Notes under the pieces: generated by a model
The model's input: only the letters and a program-made list of their open reading frames with translations
Told to the model about the DNA's origin: nothing
The model's database searches: none
Position numbers and translations under genes: made by a program
Source: Campylorhamphus procurvoides
Taxonomy: Eukaryota; Chordata; Aves; Passeriformes; Dendrocolaptidae
DNA: 64,000 nucleotides
Assembly: GCA_013396655.1 (NCBI GenBank)
Contig: WBMV01001015.1
Span: forward strand, 1,466,109-1,530,108
Reading direction: 5' to 3'
Part shown: positions 13,113 through 27,900 of the stretch, in pieces
Layout of the letters: every line of letters starts with the position of its first letter
Position numbering within the stretch: position 1 is the first letter of the stretch

Positions 13113-16100
13113 TATTGTTCCCCTTTGTAAAAGAAAAGCTTTACAATCCCTCTGGGCTCATTGCTACCATTGCTTATTCACATCCTTCTCAAGAAGGGCT
13201 GAGCAGACCTGAGCACTGCCAGGTGGCTGCAGCACACTTCCAGGCGAGGGCCCACATTCCTCCTCCACTATGCTTTCCGAAAAAGTGCTGGTTGCCTTGT
13301 GGATTGCTGCTGCAGCATGAGGCAAAGCCTGTCCTGAGCCATGCAGGGGGGTGGCCAGAGATTTGTCGTCCCCAGCACACCTCTCCCCAGCAGAAGCTAT
13401 AATTTAGACTTTAGAAATGGATGCAAGTATTTCACATTTATTCCCTAAATAGGGCAAGCAGGGATTGTCTGTCCTTTTTTCAACTCAGCAGTAAGCCACT
13501 TTAGTACATTTACTGACAGCTAAAAATAGACCGCCCATGCCTTGGCTTCCTCTACTGAGTCACCAGCAGGCTTCTGACCAATCCACACTTGTACAGCAGA
13601 TGGTTGGGCTCCAGTTCAGAAGGTGTGGGGCGTTTAACTCCAAGCATTGGCACACTCTCAGACCTCATCCATTGCCTTACAAGGTGTGCTCCTTGGGAAA
13701 CAATAGGCAATTGTCTTACTAACAGAGACACTACTCATTGAGGGGCACCAACACGGGTTCTGGATTACCTGCAGGGCACATAAAAGCAACTCTTCTAGCC
13801 CTCAGGATCTGCGCACTGAAGCCGAGCCTAAAGTGGAAGAAAGTCTGCACAGTTCCAAGGAAGGGAGGAATTCCCAGGCAGCAGAGAGGGCACATACTAG
13901 GCTGAGCTCGGGGACTCCGACTGGAGTGCAGCCAGCTTTTGCACAAGGCAGCTATAAGTAAACACAGCCAGTGCTCTCCAAAGAGCTGAGCAAACAGAGA
14001 GACCTCCAGCACTGTGCAGCCAATGCTGCTGAGAAGACAAGTGAAGCCAGAAACGTGGTTAAAAATCCCTCACCCGAGTGGCTGGTTTTCCCACAGCCTG
14101 TACCGATGGGAAGAGGGCCTCTAGGGATAGACACTGTGGAAATAACACAGTGCCTCAGCCAAATCTCTAACCCATCATCCCTCAGCTGCCCTTAGCCAAG
14201 GTGGTTGGATGGTATGGCCAAGTTTGGCAAAACAAGGTGCTGAAATGGCTCAGTAACCCAAAGGCAGTTCCTGCTGCATCGCACATCCTTGAGCAAGCAC
14301 CAGGGATTTCCACAGGTCTTGTGAAACTCAGGGAAGGCCCAAAGCAGCACCCTGTTTTCTTTCAAACAGCTGACAAGCCAAAACCACATCCCCTCTCCAT
14401 CAAGTGCCCCACCATGGGCTGCTTCCTGGCACCTCTTCTGGGAGACTGAGGCAGGGGCAGGGCCCAGGGGCCAGGGGGGCCACGGACAGCAGTAGGCTGC
14501 CCTGTGCCATGACAACATCTGTCTAACAACCCCCTTTTAAACATGTTTTACTGGCATGTTTACAGGACACAGGACTTCTGACTTCCTTTTCAGGATTACC
14601 TAAAATGAATAATTTTCCCATTTTTTTCTCAGCTTAAGAATGATTATGTATTTGTTTATCTAAAGGCTGTTCAGATTTTTGTTGTTGTTTGGTCTTGCTG
14701 GGTTTTGTTTGGTTTTTAGTTTTAGTTTTTGGTTTTTAATTAAGAGAGAATAAGTATCCTTTCACTTAAGGAAAAAAAGTCCCACTTTAAATAGTCCAAA
14801 CTGATCTCAGTGTGACAGCAAGAAGGTGGATGTGGGGATGTCAGAAAAAATATTTATATTGCATAACTTCGTTGCTAGCTGTTTCTGCTGGGCCATTCAA
14901 TAAACCATATGTTGCTATTTTTAGATGTCATTACCCTGGTTAAAAGAGGCCTGAGGTCAGGAAAGTGAAACTTGGGCTGGCACTTCCTGCAGCTTTTCTC
15001 AGTTTGAAGCAGGTATCTTCAGACCCAGCATTTGCAAACAACTTCTCTGTCCACATGTAGGAGTTACAGGAGAGAGGCACCCAGTGTGGGGATGCTTTGC
15101 ACAGCAGGCATAGTGGTCAGGATAAATGGAGAGGGTTAAGAACCACCTAGGATCCTTTCTTCCTCTACATGGTGTTTAGGCAGGCAATGCCTGTTGAAAT
15201 CTCAGCCAAGAGACTTGGAAGGATGGCACCCCAACAGACGACCCAGGCTCAGTTTTCAACTGGACCATCATCACAACCCTGGGGAGAGGAGATGCCCCTG
15301 GGGTTTCATCCTGGGTCTGTAGCTCTGCTGGAGCAAAACTTCATGGCCAGGGTCGAAAACACCATTAGTGCTGTGGGAAAGCAGTCACATAGCAGTCATC
15401 TTGCAAGGCAAAGGTTTTGATGCTGCACTGAAGTGCCAGGAATTAATGTTGTGCTATGGAAACCAGTAGTTGCCTTGTTTAAGCCATGGCAATGGCCCTG
15501 CTGGCCCAGTGTTGGGAGCGCATGGTGGCAGGAAGGTGCATTTGAGGGCTAAAGCAGCTCACCCCATGCCAGGCATGCCAGGCACTGCAGGCACCCGTAG
15601 GGGTGACAGGAGGGTCTTGAGCTGCACTGTGAGGCTGCAGGCTTCAGGGAACATCCCAGACATCCTTCTCCCAACCCAATCCCTTCACCTGCTGGAAACC
15701 TTGGCTGCCACGTGACACTCAGGGGATTAAACATGCCTCAGGGTCACTGTCATGGCAGAAGGGAGGAAACACACTGGGTGCAACATGTTACTGCAGACTG
15801 GAGTGGGGATGCTGCACCCAAGTGAGCAGGCTGTGTCCCTGGACGTGATGAGGGATGCTGGCCATGCACTAATCACCCACCCCTAGCTCCCCAGAAAGCT
15901 CCTCAGTTTCACCATGGTAAAAATGGGTCATTTGTCTGGGTCAAAATAGGAGTGGAGCATGGGGAAAGTCCTGTCCTCAGGACAGAAAGCATGTGAGGTA
16001 ACTACTTGTCTCACATGGTGCTGTAGAATCTGGGATAAGTGGTACCCAAAAAACTTTCTTCCATAGGCTGAAAGCAGGGGGCAGATCCACAGCCATGCTC

Positions 16101-19100
16101 CAGCCTGTGCAATAAACCTGACACCACAGCCACTCGCTTTGATTTTTCCAGCACCTGGAGCCTGGTAGGGAGAAGCAGATGTTGAGAAAATGCAGGATTT
16201 CAGAAGGAAATCTGATTTCCCTTGAGTTTAGCACTTCTCTCGTGTGGCTCTTGTCTTTCCAGCAGCCATCAGCAGCTCCTGTATGCGCAGTACACTCCCC
16301 TCATTTCCTAGCTGTGCCGGGAGCCGTCGTAGTAGGAGGTTCAAATAATTGTTTTTACAAGAGCTGCTTTCCACAGAGCCTTTTGAAGGTCGTGCTGATT
16401 ATTTCCTCCCAAGCAAGAAAAGCACCATGTAATTATTGCAAATGTCACCTGGTGAAAAATCACTTCTAGTCAATCATCTCAGCCTGGAGGTAACTGCTGT
16501 AGCTCTTTGCTACTGCAACAAGTCAAACAGAAGTGATGAGGGGTCTCACATCTCTTCTGTCAAGACTTATATATCTATGCAAACACAATAAATTGGTTAA
16601 ATAATGTTCACAAGAAGCCATTCTATAGACTCACTGCTCAGTGGCTTCTTCATGCTGGTGGATAACACAGGAGCCTGCTTCTGCTACAAGTGTACACAGG
16701 AGACAGAGCAGGTTGTGGCTTTTTAATTCAAAGTGCAAATAGATCCTGTGGACCTACTTCCTCAGAGCTGCTGCAGAGCAGGTGACTCAGTGATGAGACA
16801 CAAATTTGGCTCTGCCAGGAGGTACAGGCACAGGAATACCACTGGTCCCAGCCTATTCTGCACTATTAGGGTCCTAAGCCAAAAGCAGGTAGTGTATGAC
16901 ATTAGTGATAATTACAGTATTGAAGACTTTTTTGTTGTAGAGCTCTCATTCTATTTAATTCCAATTTGTGATGATCCTTCCTTGGGACAAAACATTTCAT
17001 GTTTAGTTAATGCTTGAAGATGCTTTTGTCTTTTAAAAGACAATGCTTAAGAGCAAAGATGATTCAATGATGTCAACTGCAATTAACGTGTTTAATAAAC
17101 TGGGGAAATCCAAATATATGCATTTTAAAAATCTGCTTATCTGTTCCAAGCATTGTATCTTAAACAATCAAAGTTGTGATATTAAAACAAATTTTATTGA
17201 AAATGAGCACTTAGCACAGCATAATCATGAGCACTGATACAAACCTCTCAAGAGGTAAACATCCTAGTTCCAAAAGCAACTGTTTAAATGTGCTTGAGAC
17301 AGGGTGTAAGCGTCATATTTGGCAGAGGGCACAGGGATTGAACACCCATACACAGGGAACTGTAAAGCAGCTGCCAGAGATGGAATGCAGAGCACAAATA
17401 CATAAAGAAAATTTACCTGCTTCTAGGTGTGTCTTGACAGAAATACTGGCAGAAGTAAAAAGGACAGACTTGACTAGAGAAAAAAGCTATTAATGACATC
17501 TTAATTTACAAAAAGGTTGAAGAAAAAACCTTTGAGGGTTTCACAGAGGGTGAAATAGAGGAAAGAGCACTGGTGCTGTACTGTACCATTCAGCTTAGGG
17601 CACACACTCAAAAATGGGCTGCTGCCATAACTTCTAACACCAAATTAGCAAATACAGCACATATTTATCTTATTTTTTCATTATTGTATTTAAGCATTAG
17701 CAGCTGCTGTCTAAGGAACAATAGCAAAGTTTTCTTATGCCAGAGCTTTGAGCAAAACTGACACAAGGAGGAAGAATCCTTTTGCAGCAGTGCTGAAGGA
17801 AAATTACTTCATAGAGATTTCCTCTCCCTAAGTCTAACAGTGTTCTGGTCCACTTACTGAAGATGTCAAGGAAAACAACATTCACAGATGTTAGAAAATA
17901 CAGTCCCAAGCAGCAGTCTCACACAGCAGGACTGCACCAGAAATAAATGCCCTTGCACCCACATGCTGACTCATAGCTGGGCTGGTATTCCTTGCAAATT
18001 GCTTTAATGAAATTCCATCGTCATCAATAATTTTAATAGTGATCCGAGAACAAAATCAGATGTGCTAAAAAAAAAAAAGCCATCCACAGGACAACTCAAT
18101 GGTCATGGAAATCTCGTCAGAACAAGGCATATAGTGGAAATCAGTACAAGTATTTTACCTACAGGAACAAAATGTGGGACTTGTGGTTCTGTGGCTGTGA
18201 GGTCAAAAATCTGTGACCTGGTTTGAAACTGGGAGCAACGATCTGTCACAAAACATAGAATAACCAAAGAAATCATTAAGAAAGTTCTCTGATATTTTCT
18301 AGCTGGCAAAGAATAACCAGTGGAGCCAGGTTTCAGCACAAGGTTAAATCCAGCATTGCCCAGAAACTGTCTCCCTCATCAGTGAGTATGTACATTACTT
18401 GGAAAATGATGCAAGTTTCATGTGCAGTGCTCCTAATGGCATGGAGCCAAGATGCAGTATGAGACCTTGCTCTGACTCCAGGAATCCATGAAAGGACATT
18501 TCTCATGTCCTGTGGTACCTTTCACTTGTTCTTTTCCCTCTGACCCAGAAGAGGACAGAGTAATTTCTGTGGGATGTGTTGCTGGTGGGTGCACAGCCTG
18601 GGTGGCACCCAGGCACTCCCACGGGGGATCCTCAGAGAGCCTTATGGTGAGAAGGCTCACCCTCAGCCATATCTGTTCACAACAGAAAACCATTTCAGAA
18701 GACTCCTTATATTTCTGTTCTGACCCTTGGACTCTTTTGAGAAGTGACTGTTCATGACACACAGCTGTGATCTTGCAATGCTACAAAAAATACCTCCTGA
18801 CACCAGCTACTGATGTGACCTAAACTTGGTGTTGGGTTTCCCAGTGGAGGGCAAAAGGGCTGAGCCACAGGTTGGTGTTGTCTGCTTGCTAGGTGGGAAC
18901 AGGGGTCTCCTCTCCCATAGCACTGATGTGTATCTTTCCCTTCCAGCATCCATCTACCCCAGGAGATGCAGCGGATGGTGATGGGTGCCTGGGGACCCAA
19001 ACAGGCTATTTTTAGATCAAAGGAAGCTCATCAGATTGAAGGCAACCTCAGCCCTGCAATATGCAAATTCAGTGTTGGAAATTATGAGAGTTTAGCAGGA

Positions 19101-21384
19101 CCATTTCAACATGTCTGAAAAGTATTTTACAAGTCTTGAAGCAGCAATGCGATTCTCTCGATGTATCCCATAGTTCTAATAAGATCCAACTTTAGCCCCA
19201 AATCCTTCTTTTTAGAGCAGTGTACAGTACTTGGTCACATTAACTTGAACCATATTTGCAATTTCTGCTTGAAGATGAAGCCTACTGCTTTCACCTGATC
19301 TGTTTTCCAGAATGACATCCTGATACTGATCTTCCTGCTGAATCAGGAACCATGCTGTGCATGCTAAATCGCCCAAAACAAAATAGTCCCTAACTGATAA
19401 ACTACATGTTTTCAAATAATTCTCTCAACAATAGCTAAGCTACTTTGTGTTTGCTTCTGAATGGGTAGCATTTTGTCTCTATTAACACTTTGATGACTGT
19501 GTAACTGAAAAAAAAATTCCACTGAAGACCACAGATCTATAAAGCCTCAGCAGAGGATCCATTGTACGTTATTCTGGTAGATGTAATAGATCTTGTTTAA
19601 GATCTTCAGAGCTAAACAGTACTTTAAAATGGCCAGGAGAGTGCTACCAGTTGTTATTGCACTCACTGGTCTCTTGTGTCGTGAAAAAGACAGAAGCCTA
19701 AAGGTGTCATCAAACATGAAATCTGGTTTTCATCCCAGCCTTATTCTGGCCTTCTTATATACATCCTTGCTTCAGATTTAGTTTTTTGCAAGTATAATTT
19801 TTGGCCTGTATGATTTAATTTCCACAGCTGCAAATTCTCACTTGTCACCCACAAATCAGACAATCATCTAAATTATTTTAAACTCTCTGCTACAAAAAAA
19901 AATGGTTCCTATAACAATATATGGGGGGGTTTTGACAATATAATTTGTCCCAGAGCATTTCAGGTTTAGTTTTTTAAGATGAGTTATTTCTCCTGAGGTG
20001 ACAGGCAAAACCACTTCACCTAGCTAGCAGCCAGCTCTTCAGTTACACGCTTTCAATTACTTTTCAGACAGAAGTGAGCACACTGTAAGATGGAAATGAA
20101 AAATAGTCACTGCAGGCAGCTGGAAGAAAAACAAAACCAAAAGGTCATCTTCCCCTTTGCCTGCTCACATCATACCACAGGTTACACTACCTCTATACTG
20201 CAAAAAAACAAATGCTCCGTCTCCCCACTTTGTCACTCAGTCACCCCAAGGATGCTCCCTCCACAAACACAAGCACAGGGTTGTGCTCAGTAAGAGATCT
20301 TACAAAGGATCACAATAAAATCTTTCCAGGACTTGTCTCTTACACAAAAGACCTGGAGATCTCTGCTAGCCAACCTTTGTTTTTAATGTTTTTTCCAGTA
20401 AGACTTATGATCCTATTGGAGGCAGGGACCACCAAGTACCTGTTCCAGTACCCTAGCCATATAACTTTGGCCAGCACAGTGTCAAACTTCCTGAGTTGTG
20501 AGGCTGGTAAAGTGTCTCTGAGGTCAAAAGAGAGCCGCATTAAGAGACTGTGATCTGAGCTGAGAAGACAGCAGGGTCCCAGATGTATGTGTTAGCTCTT
20601 CTGGTCATCAGCTATTAACACCAAAGGTTCCAGCCCTGAGGAAAATGCACTGGAGGAGCTGGATTTCGTCAATCCCAGTAAGGTAGTGCTGTGGTGGGCA
20701 CAGAAGGAGTGGGTCTCTGTGGAGAGTTTCAAAGAAGTTGTAATTTCTGCAGTGGCAGAGCACAGAGGGAATGCAGGTTTACCTCTGGAGAGGACACTGG
20801 GGAATTGCAAGGAAACTTCATCTTGCAGGGTTTGGCCACCAGTGAAGTAGTGTTGGAGAAGAACAAGGCAGAGGCAGAAGGACAGAAGAAAGCCTCAGGG
20901 AAGGAGCTGCAGCCCCTGGGTTTGTTACTTTGCACTTCCTCAGCTCTCTTAGTCATTATGGGAATGTGGTGGTGATCAAAGCCTCCCCCAGCCCCAAGCA
21001 GGCACTGTTAATAGTACAGCCCAGGCGAGAATGGGGCCATGAGACCCAAAAGTGAAACAATTTAGAAACTGATTCAAAACAAACGTTGCTATGATTGCTT
21101 AAATTCCAGAGTCAGTGCTGCGTGACACTCCACTGGCCGACCAGCAACAATGGCCAATACATAGCAGGGAAATTGTGTTTGTAAAGTGATTTCAGCTCTG
21201 GTGTTCAGCACTGCTATCAAAGTGCAGTCAAGAAATCAATGAGGTTCTTTATTTTTTACCATCCCCTAATATCTTTTGGATCCAAAATTGAGGATCACAG
21301 AGACGTAAAGAGCAAGTGAGAGGCAGGTGAGTGCAACAGTGGGACATGAGGGATGATGCCTCAGCTCTGAAGTGTGGTCAGCAC
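13113..21384. other. Gene-free unique DNA
   Basis: No gene is recognised; the longest frames are about 110 codons and overlap on both strands. Two AT-rich stretches with several TAAT cores, about 16890-17180 and 17990-18050, look more like conserved non-coding DNA than their GC-richer neighbours. That is only a visual impression. No CR1 or LTR ends were found. Confidence 0.5.
14676..14740. repeat. T/G-rich low-complexity tract
   Basis: The run is composed almost only of T and G, built from GTT, GTTT and GGTTTTT units. It may be a decayed simple repeat. It has no coding value. Confidence 0.75.
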
Positions 21385-21918
21385 TAGGAGAAATGGCAGG
21401 ATTGTATCAGGGATTCTCCAGGATCCTTCTGCCCTCTTCAACATCTTCATAAATGACTTGGATGCAGGACTGGAAGGGACACAAAGCAAGTTTGCAGACT
21501 ACACAAAACTGGGAGGAGCTGTTGACTTCCCCAAAGGCAGGGAGGCCCTACAGAGAGACCTCGACAAGTTAGAGGGCTGGGCAATCACCAACCATATGGA
21601 GTTCAACAAGGGGAAGTTCTGGATTCTGCACCTGGAATGGGGCAACCCTGGATGTTCAGACTGGGGAATGAGATACTGGAAAGAAGTGTCAGGAAAGGGA
21701 CCTGGTTTTCCTGGTTGATGGCAAGCTGAATACGACTCAGCAGTGCTCTGGCAGTCAGGAGGGCCAATCCTGTCCTGGGGGGCATCAGGCAAAGCATCTC
21801 CAGCCAGNTGGACGATACTCTCAGGCATATGGTGCAACCCTTGGGATAGTTCTGTGCAGGTCTAAGGGTTGGACTTGATGATCCTTGTGGGTCCCTTCCA
21901 ACTCAACATATTCTGTGA
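21385..21918 (+). mobile_element. CR1 LINE fragment with internal deletion (RT segment joined to 3' UTR)
   Basis: The 5' part (about 21385-21807) encodes a piece of CR1 ORF2 reverse transcriptase, visible as [14 protein letters not shown], then [11 protein letters not shown], then [17 protein letters not shown]. The catalytic FADD motif reads FADY (21491-21502), so the enzyme would be dead even if intact. At about 21808 the sequence jumps from mid-RT to the distal 3' UTR ('tggacgatactctcagg'), skipping the RT C-terminus, by my estimate around half a kilobase. It ends with 'gatccttgtgggtccc' and 'acatattctgtgaa'. The base at 21808 is N. The longest open piece is 114 codons (21374-21718). Confidence 0.9.
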
Positions 21919-24900
21919 AAAAAATTAATTGATCAGGAAAATTTTCTGGACTGGAGAGTCATTCTGCAGGAGTAGAAACAAGTAAGAAAAAGTAAGAAAC
22001 TCAGTAAAAAAAACCCAAACAAACACACACAAAATCAAACCAAAACAGAAAATTATGAATGTGTTTTCATTAATAAAACTTATTTCTCCAAAATATAGTT
22101 TTTCCAGCAAGAAACCCTTCCTACCCACTCTCACCTACTCAGTATACTTTTTAATTTACCATACAGCTTTAGAGAATGTTCCGAGCAATCTATATTCACA
22201 CCCTCACACACACGCACACACACACACTGCTTCCCCTGGCATTTTCTTTTAGCAGTGGGTAAAAAAGAGGCTACTGCACTTCCTCACTGCTGGTAATGCA
22301 ATAATTGGATAAACTATGAACGCGTGAATGAGCAAGGGTGGACTGACAGCGCAGGCTAAGAAGCTGACAAGCAATCAAAAGGAAACAGGAAGGCCAGAGC
22401 CTTGAGAACAAGCCCTTGGGCACACTAATGATTCCTACTTCTCTTTTTTCCCCAGCTGGGTCTGACACAGTGTTCAGCACCCTCACGTACAGAAGAAGCA
22501 ATCAGTAACACATTCAGGGGTGCATGTGTCTATGCAGAGACATAAGACACTGGTTTTCCATTGGTGTTGCATCTTCTCAGTATCCTCTGATGCAATCTGC
22601 ATCTTTGCCTCTTTCTGGTGGTGGGCATTTGGGTTGCCACAGTCAAAACCCACCATGCAGGATTTCAGCCAAGATATAGTCATGGGGAAAAGGAAAGAAA
22701 AACAGGAAGAACAAGGCAAAACTTACTGCCATGATGGCAGACTGTCCAGTCGACTTGATAATGATATTTTTAATTTATATCAGGAAGTAGCTCTCTCCCA
22801 CATCCTCAGCACTGCACTGGGTAATTGCCCACACTGAGCAGGATTACTGCAGATGGCGTGCATGGGCAAGAAGCATGTCATATGGTCATAACATGGGTGC
22901 ACAGAAGGAGGACTGAAGGTGGCTGGGTGCTACCTGCGCTGCTCTCTGGCATCTGAAGGTTCAAAGCTGCCATCTTTCTGCAACCTGAAAGCAGTTATCC
23001 ACCTTCTCTGTCATACAGGGAAGTGGGAATGCAGTGATTAGAGTGAAAAGTCAAACAAGTCATGGGCCGAATGCTGCTGGTGGGACGGAACCAGGCAGTA
23101 GCAACTCGGGTTGCACTGCCTGCATTCTGTTTTCTGCTTTGAAGGGTACAGTCCAAGCTGCCCCAGGTGCAGAGGACAGGATGTGGAACAGCAGTGGTTC
23201 TTCTGGCAGTCCTGGAAGTAAAATCCATGCACCGATCTGACCTGCTGCTTGCCATCTCCTGCATCTCCTCCAAGATCAGTGCCTTCCTTCTGGCACTGCA
23301 TCATGGCTGGGAAGGGAAAAGCAGATTCTCCTCCTTTGTTTCAAGGCACTGGGGGTGCCCAGGACAGTACATACCAAATCACTGTCTAGCTCCAGAATTA
23401 GGCCGTTTTCCACCACACTTGGGAAATCTCCATTGCTTCTGCTACTGGAATCAGAGTATGTGCACAGACTGGTTCTCATCTGAGTCCTTGTACTGGGGCA
23501 GGCAGAAAGCTGCTCACTGACACATGGTGGGATGGCAGAGATGGAGACCTGATCCCAGACCCAGAATCTAGGAGCTACACAGGGAAAACCCTTCCAAGGT
23601 TTCTTGATTGGGCAGCTCATCTGAATGCTCCCATTAACTCATCCCTGCACAAAAGGAAAACATCCTTTCGGGTGAAATTTTCCAGATTTTCTCAGCCTGA
23701 GGCAAACTCCTGATATGCAAAATTTTGACCTGAACAGTTGAAAATTGGCAAAGTCAAAAGAAAGGGAAACTATGATGCTTTAGTGGAAAGTGTTAGACAG
23801 TTTTAAGACCCCACAATAGTCCCAGCCATGTTGCCCTCTGGTTTGGGATGCAAACACACAGGTCAATGCAGCATTTGGTTGTGTTTCTAAACAGCCACCC
23901 AGATTACTGATGCAAACTTGTCAGTTTTGCTGTAGGACTGGGGAAGGTTACTCTTGCTTTGCAGTATATGTGTGTCTGGATCTACAAGGAGGAATGCAAT
24001 TACAGAGATCTTATCCTGCTTACCTACTGGCAAGGCTTTTTGTCTCATTAAGACTTCTGAATATAAAACCCAGGCTTTCTGTTCGCTGCGTCATTGCTCT
24101 ATCCATTCAACCCATTGGCAAAAGAGAGATGTGTTTAATCTCATCTGGATTTTCCCAGCAGGCTTAACCACAGCTCAGTTGGCCCCTACTCAACAGCAAT
24201 GAAACCTCCGGTGAGAGCAGTGCCCACCTACCCAGCATGGGCACTGCAGAACCAGCATGGACATCTTCAGGTGTGCAACCTGAGGATGTTGCAGGGAAAG
24301 GTTTGCAGAGAGGGATGCAGACTGGTAAAACACGAAATCAGGTTTCTCTCTGCAGCTGAGGTACCAAGTCTCAGCCATGCCAGGACTTAAGCCTTCTATA
24401 TTCTATCCAGAAGCATCCAAATTGCCAAGTGCTTGGGCTTCTCAGCTGATCTGGGACCTTTCCACTGGATGCAGCAGTGCAAGCCCTTGTTTGACGAAAG
24501 CGGGTACCAGTTCTATAGCAGTCACACAGATTTAGGTCAGATACAAGGCCTGACTGATTTTATGGACATGTACTGGAGAGTGAGGCAAATGCTGCTCAGT
24601 CAGCTTAAAAAAAGTCAGAGCTAAGCTTCTGTGAGTGATCATGCAGCCTGCAGCAAGCTTGCAGCGGCACAGCCCTTGCTGGGCTCTGTTAGCCCCACTG
24701 CACAGCAGGGAGGGGCAAGCCATGGGTCTCTATGCCTGGCACAGACTCCAGGTTGTAACATGCATTTAGCAACACCCATTCACTATGAAACAGCCCAGTG
24801 AAGAAACCTGCTTGAGGCTTTCAGTGTGAGCGAGAAGTGAGGGTGCTTAGTGTGGTGAAGGAAGTGTGCCAAAGCTGGGCTCATTTGTAAAATAAAACCA

Positions 24901-27900
24901 AATTGGCCCATGGAGATGATGTGTCCAAAAGTGAATGTTCCTACTCGTGGGATGTTCTTTACCAGGCACCTTTCTATGTTAAAGCTCCTCAGAAACACCA
25001 TGCCTTGTTCTTACCTTTTTGCTGCTGGATGTTTCACATGCTCCAGGGGGGAAGGTACAGCTCTGACTTATGCAAAGGAGAAAAACACATCGCTGGATCA
25101 TGTGGGGCTTATAAGCCTGAGTTTGCATTCCTAAAGTCCTTCTGTTTTAATAATCCTTTGGAGAAAAATTGAATTTAATTCCCTGTAGCAAACACGCCAG
25201 CTATCACCTTGGGGTTCCATATTTGTGAAGCCACATGCTTTTGACCTAGATTACTACCATAAAAAGGTCAAGAATTCTCCTAGTAGATGATTTCACAAAA
25301 GAAAATGTAAATACATTCTGCAATCCAATATGAAGGAACACTGGTGTCCAGGCACTGCCAATATTTCACTCCCTATGTAAAAAGCAGTGGGTTGGTATTA
25401 TCTGTAAAGGAAGTCAAATGAGTTGATAGAAATTAAGGCTTTTCGAAGAAACAGGAAACCTACCATCATACTTACAGTCTAGACTCCAGATTAAGCCCCA
25501 TCTTTTAATGGTTTAGGATCCTGGCAATAAATACCGGGAGAATTGTAAGTTGGTATGTAAACACTTCAAAAAATGTCAGCAATTCTAACACAGTGAAATA
25601 GATCTCTCATGACCAAGAACACCTGCATACCAAAAACAACCCTAGCTTCTCCACTGCTATCTCATTGCAGATTGGACTAGAGACTTGACATCATATGCAT
25701 GTTCCGAAACTCAGGTAAGGGTACAGACTGTGTCTGCTCAACTGCTAGGAAGAAACTTCGGCTCAGGGAAGAGAGCACTAGGTTGGCCCACAGGAGAGGG
25801 AGACATGATTCCCAAAACATTTGTGTGACCTTGAATAAAATACACTCACTTTCTGGTTTTGGCTAGTCTGTCTATTACTAATTATGAAATTAAAAAACTA
25901 GCCTGAAATACTGTGAACATCTTCATCTCAGTTTCAACTCAGCACTCTACACTGTTGCATCATGGAAGGAAGAAACCCACTCATGGATAACATCTGGTGT
26001 CACGCAAATGCCACCGAAAACTGTGATTGTCACCCTCGCTTGCTGTCTGGTACACATGGCACAGGTGACTTTGCAAGATATATAAGAACAAGGCAAAGCA
26101 CTTAAAGCTCATGGCCTGCAGCAATAGCTTGTTGTGGCACAGTCTGATGCGGGACACTCTCCCAGTCTTCCCAAAGCAGGCAGAGCATGGCAGTCCATGA
26201 CAGGGACATTCATTAGCCTCATATGGGAAATCCGATATCTGCCACACTGGGTTGTATCTAACTTTTCTATCTTACTCTAATTACCTACAATAAAAACTGC
26301 GTGGAGCATGAGTTTAAGAAAACCTTCAAAGGATAGGCTCTGGACTCCAGATCAGACATCTACCCAGATGTTACTGACACATGGAGCTGCTGCTTCACTG
26401 CAAGGCTGAAATGGCTGTGGGCTCTTTGCTAGCTTGGCTCAGGGTATTACACCCCTCAGCCTGCTAACTATCATGCAATACAGCAGCACACCCCTCAGCA
26501 GGGTGCTTTGCCTTCATATTCTGGCTGTTTGCCTCTCACATGTAAAGGGTCCTAATAGACAAATTGCTAACAAAAGAGGCAGCACTCTACTGAAGGAATC
26601 TCTATCCATGAACTGTTCTAAAAATGGCCAGAGGAGGAGTGCATTCTTCCCTAAATTGGGGTAAATCCATATCTCTGATGCAGAGCCTCCATCCAACTGC
26701 ACTCCCCAGTTGTACCCTGTGTAGTTCTTCCAACTAGCCCAGCACCCAGGGCTCAAGGCACCACTGGCCTGCCCACGTGGCAGAGAAAGGAAGGTCAGGC
26801 ATGCTGGTGAAAACACTCACATGAACAGGGTCACAGAGCAGCATTGCACAAAACACCAGAAGATGGATGGTAAGGGATCCTCAGGAGTGCCCACAGGATA
26901 TCCCCACCATGAGGTTGCTGCTGAGTGTCCCTCACACAGCACCATGTAACACCATGCAGTACCACTGTCCTTCCTGCTGTAGCGTGCCCCATCCCCAGCA
27001 GCTCAGAGCCACTGGGAGACCATGGGGCGAGAGTTGCTGAGCTCATCAACACATGGGGGTGAGGGCTCTTATGTGGGGTCCCTGGAGTCACTTGTGCAAG
27101 TCCCAGAGGAGGAAGCAGTGGGAGATACCATGCCCTTTGAGCCACTTACAGTTGATCAAGGACAACTGGTTTTAAAGCCACAGGGGAGGCAGCATTGACA
27201 GTGAGGGCTGGCTGCTCCCCTGACACCCAGCAGCAGCCACAAACAGGTCTTTCTCAAGGAAATGCAGCAACTGGAGGGAACAGCTGCAGGCTAAACTTGT
27301 AAAACTTAAAAGCATTGCCCTGGGAAACACCTTCTGGAAAGTTTAACTGTTGAATTTTAGAGGGTGGATAGTGTTAATTCGGGGCATGCCAATTTTAAAA
27401 TGTTAAACCTGGAATTGAACAAAGAATCTCCTTCTGAAACCTCACTCCCTTACGTTGCTCTTTAACAAAGAGGTCAGCCATGACAGGCTTTCAAGGAAGG
27501 CCACATACACCAACCTTCCCTTGGCACATTAGCTGTTAGGAGACACCAGCAGCCTTCAGTTTCGTAGGATCCAAAGAGAGAATTCAGCTTACTCCCAGGC
27601 TGGCACATCCCCTTCTGGAAACTGCCCTCCTGGCCAGCAGCACATTGTCCCTCCTGGAGGTGATACCCTGGCCCCAGCAGACAGGGCTGCCTCTTGACAA
27701 GGGTGAGGAGCAGGAGGCTTTGTGTGTGGCTGTGAACTGCATGGGGCAGGTGGGCTCAGGCTTGTTGCCACACTCAGTTGTCCCCTCTTGTCTCTGGGGC
27801 ATGCAGGATGGAGTGAGCACACTGGCAAGGTGAGTGCACCCTACTCTGTAGCAGTGCTGGTGCTGTGGAGTGGCGCTGCCCCAGCAGTGGGCACAGCCTC

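Noticed and set aside
12674..13402. 242-codon plus-strand open frame
   Set aside because: It crosses a CR1 tail and an AT-rich tract, giving an isoleucine/phenylalanine/tyrosine-rich middle; not a real protein.
24055..24075. TATA-like sequence near 24059 suggesting an LTR or promoter
   Set aside because: No TG...CA ends, target duplication or polyadenylation signal could be paired with it.
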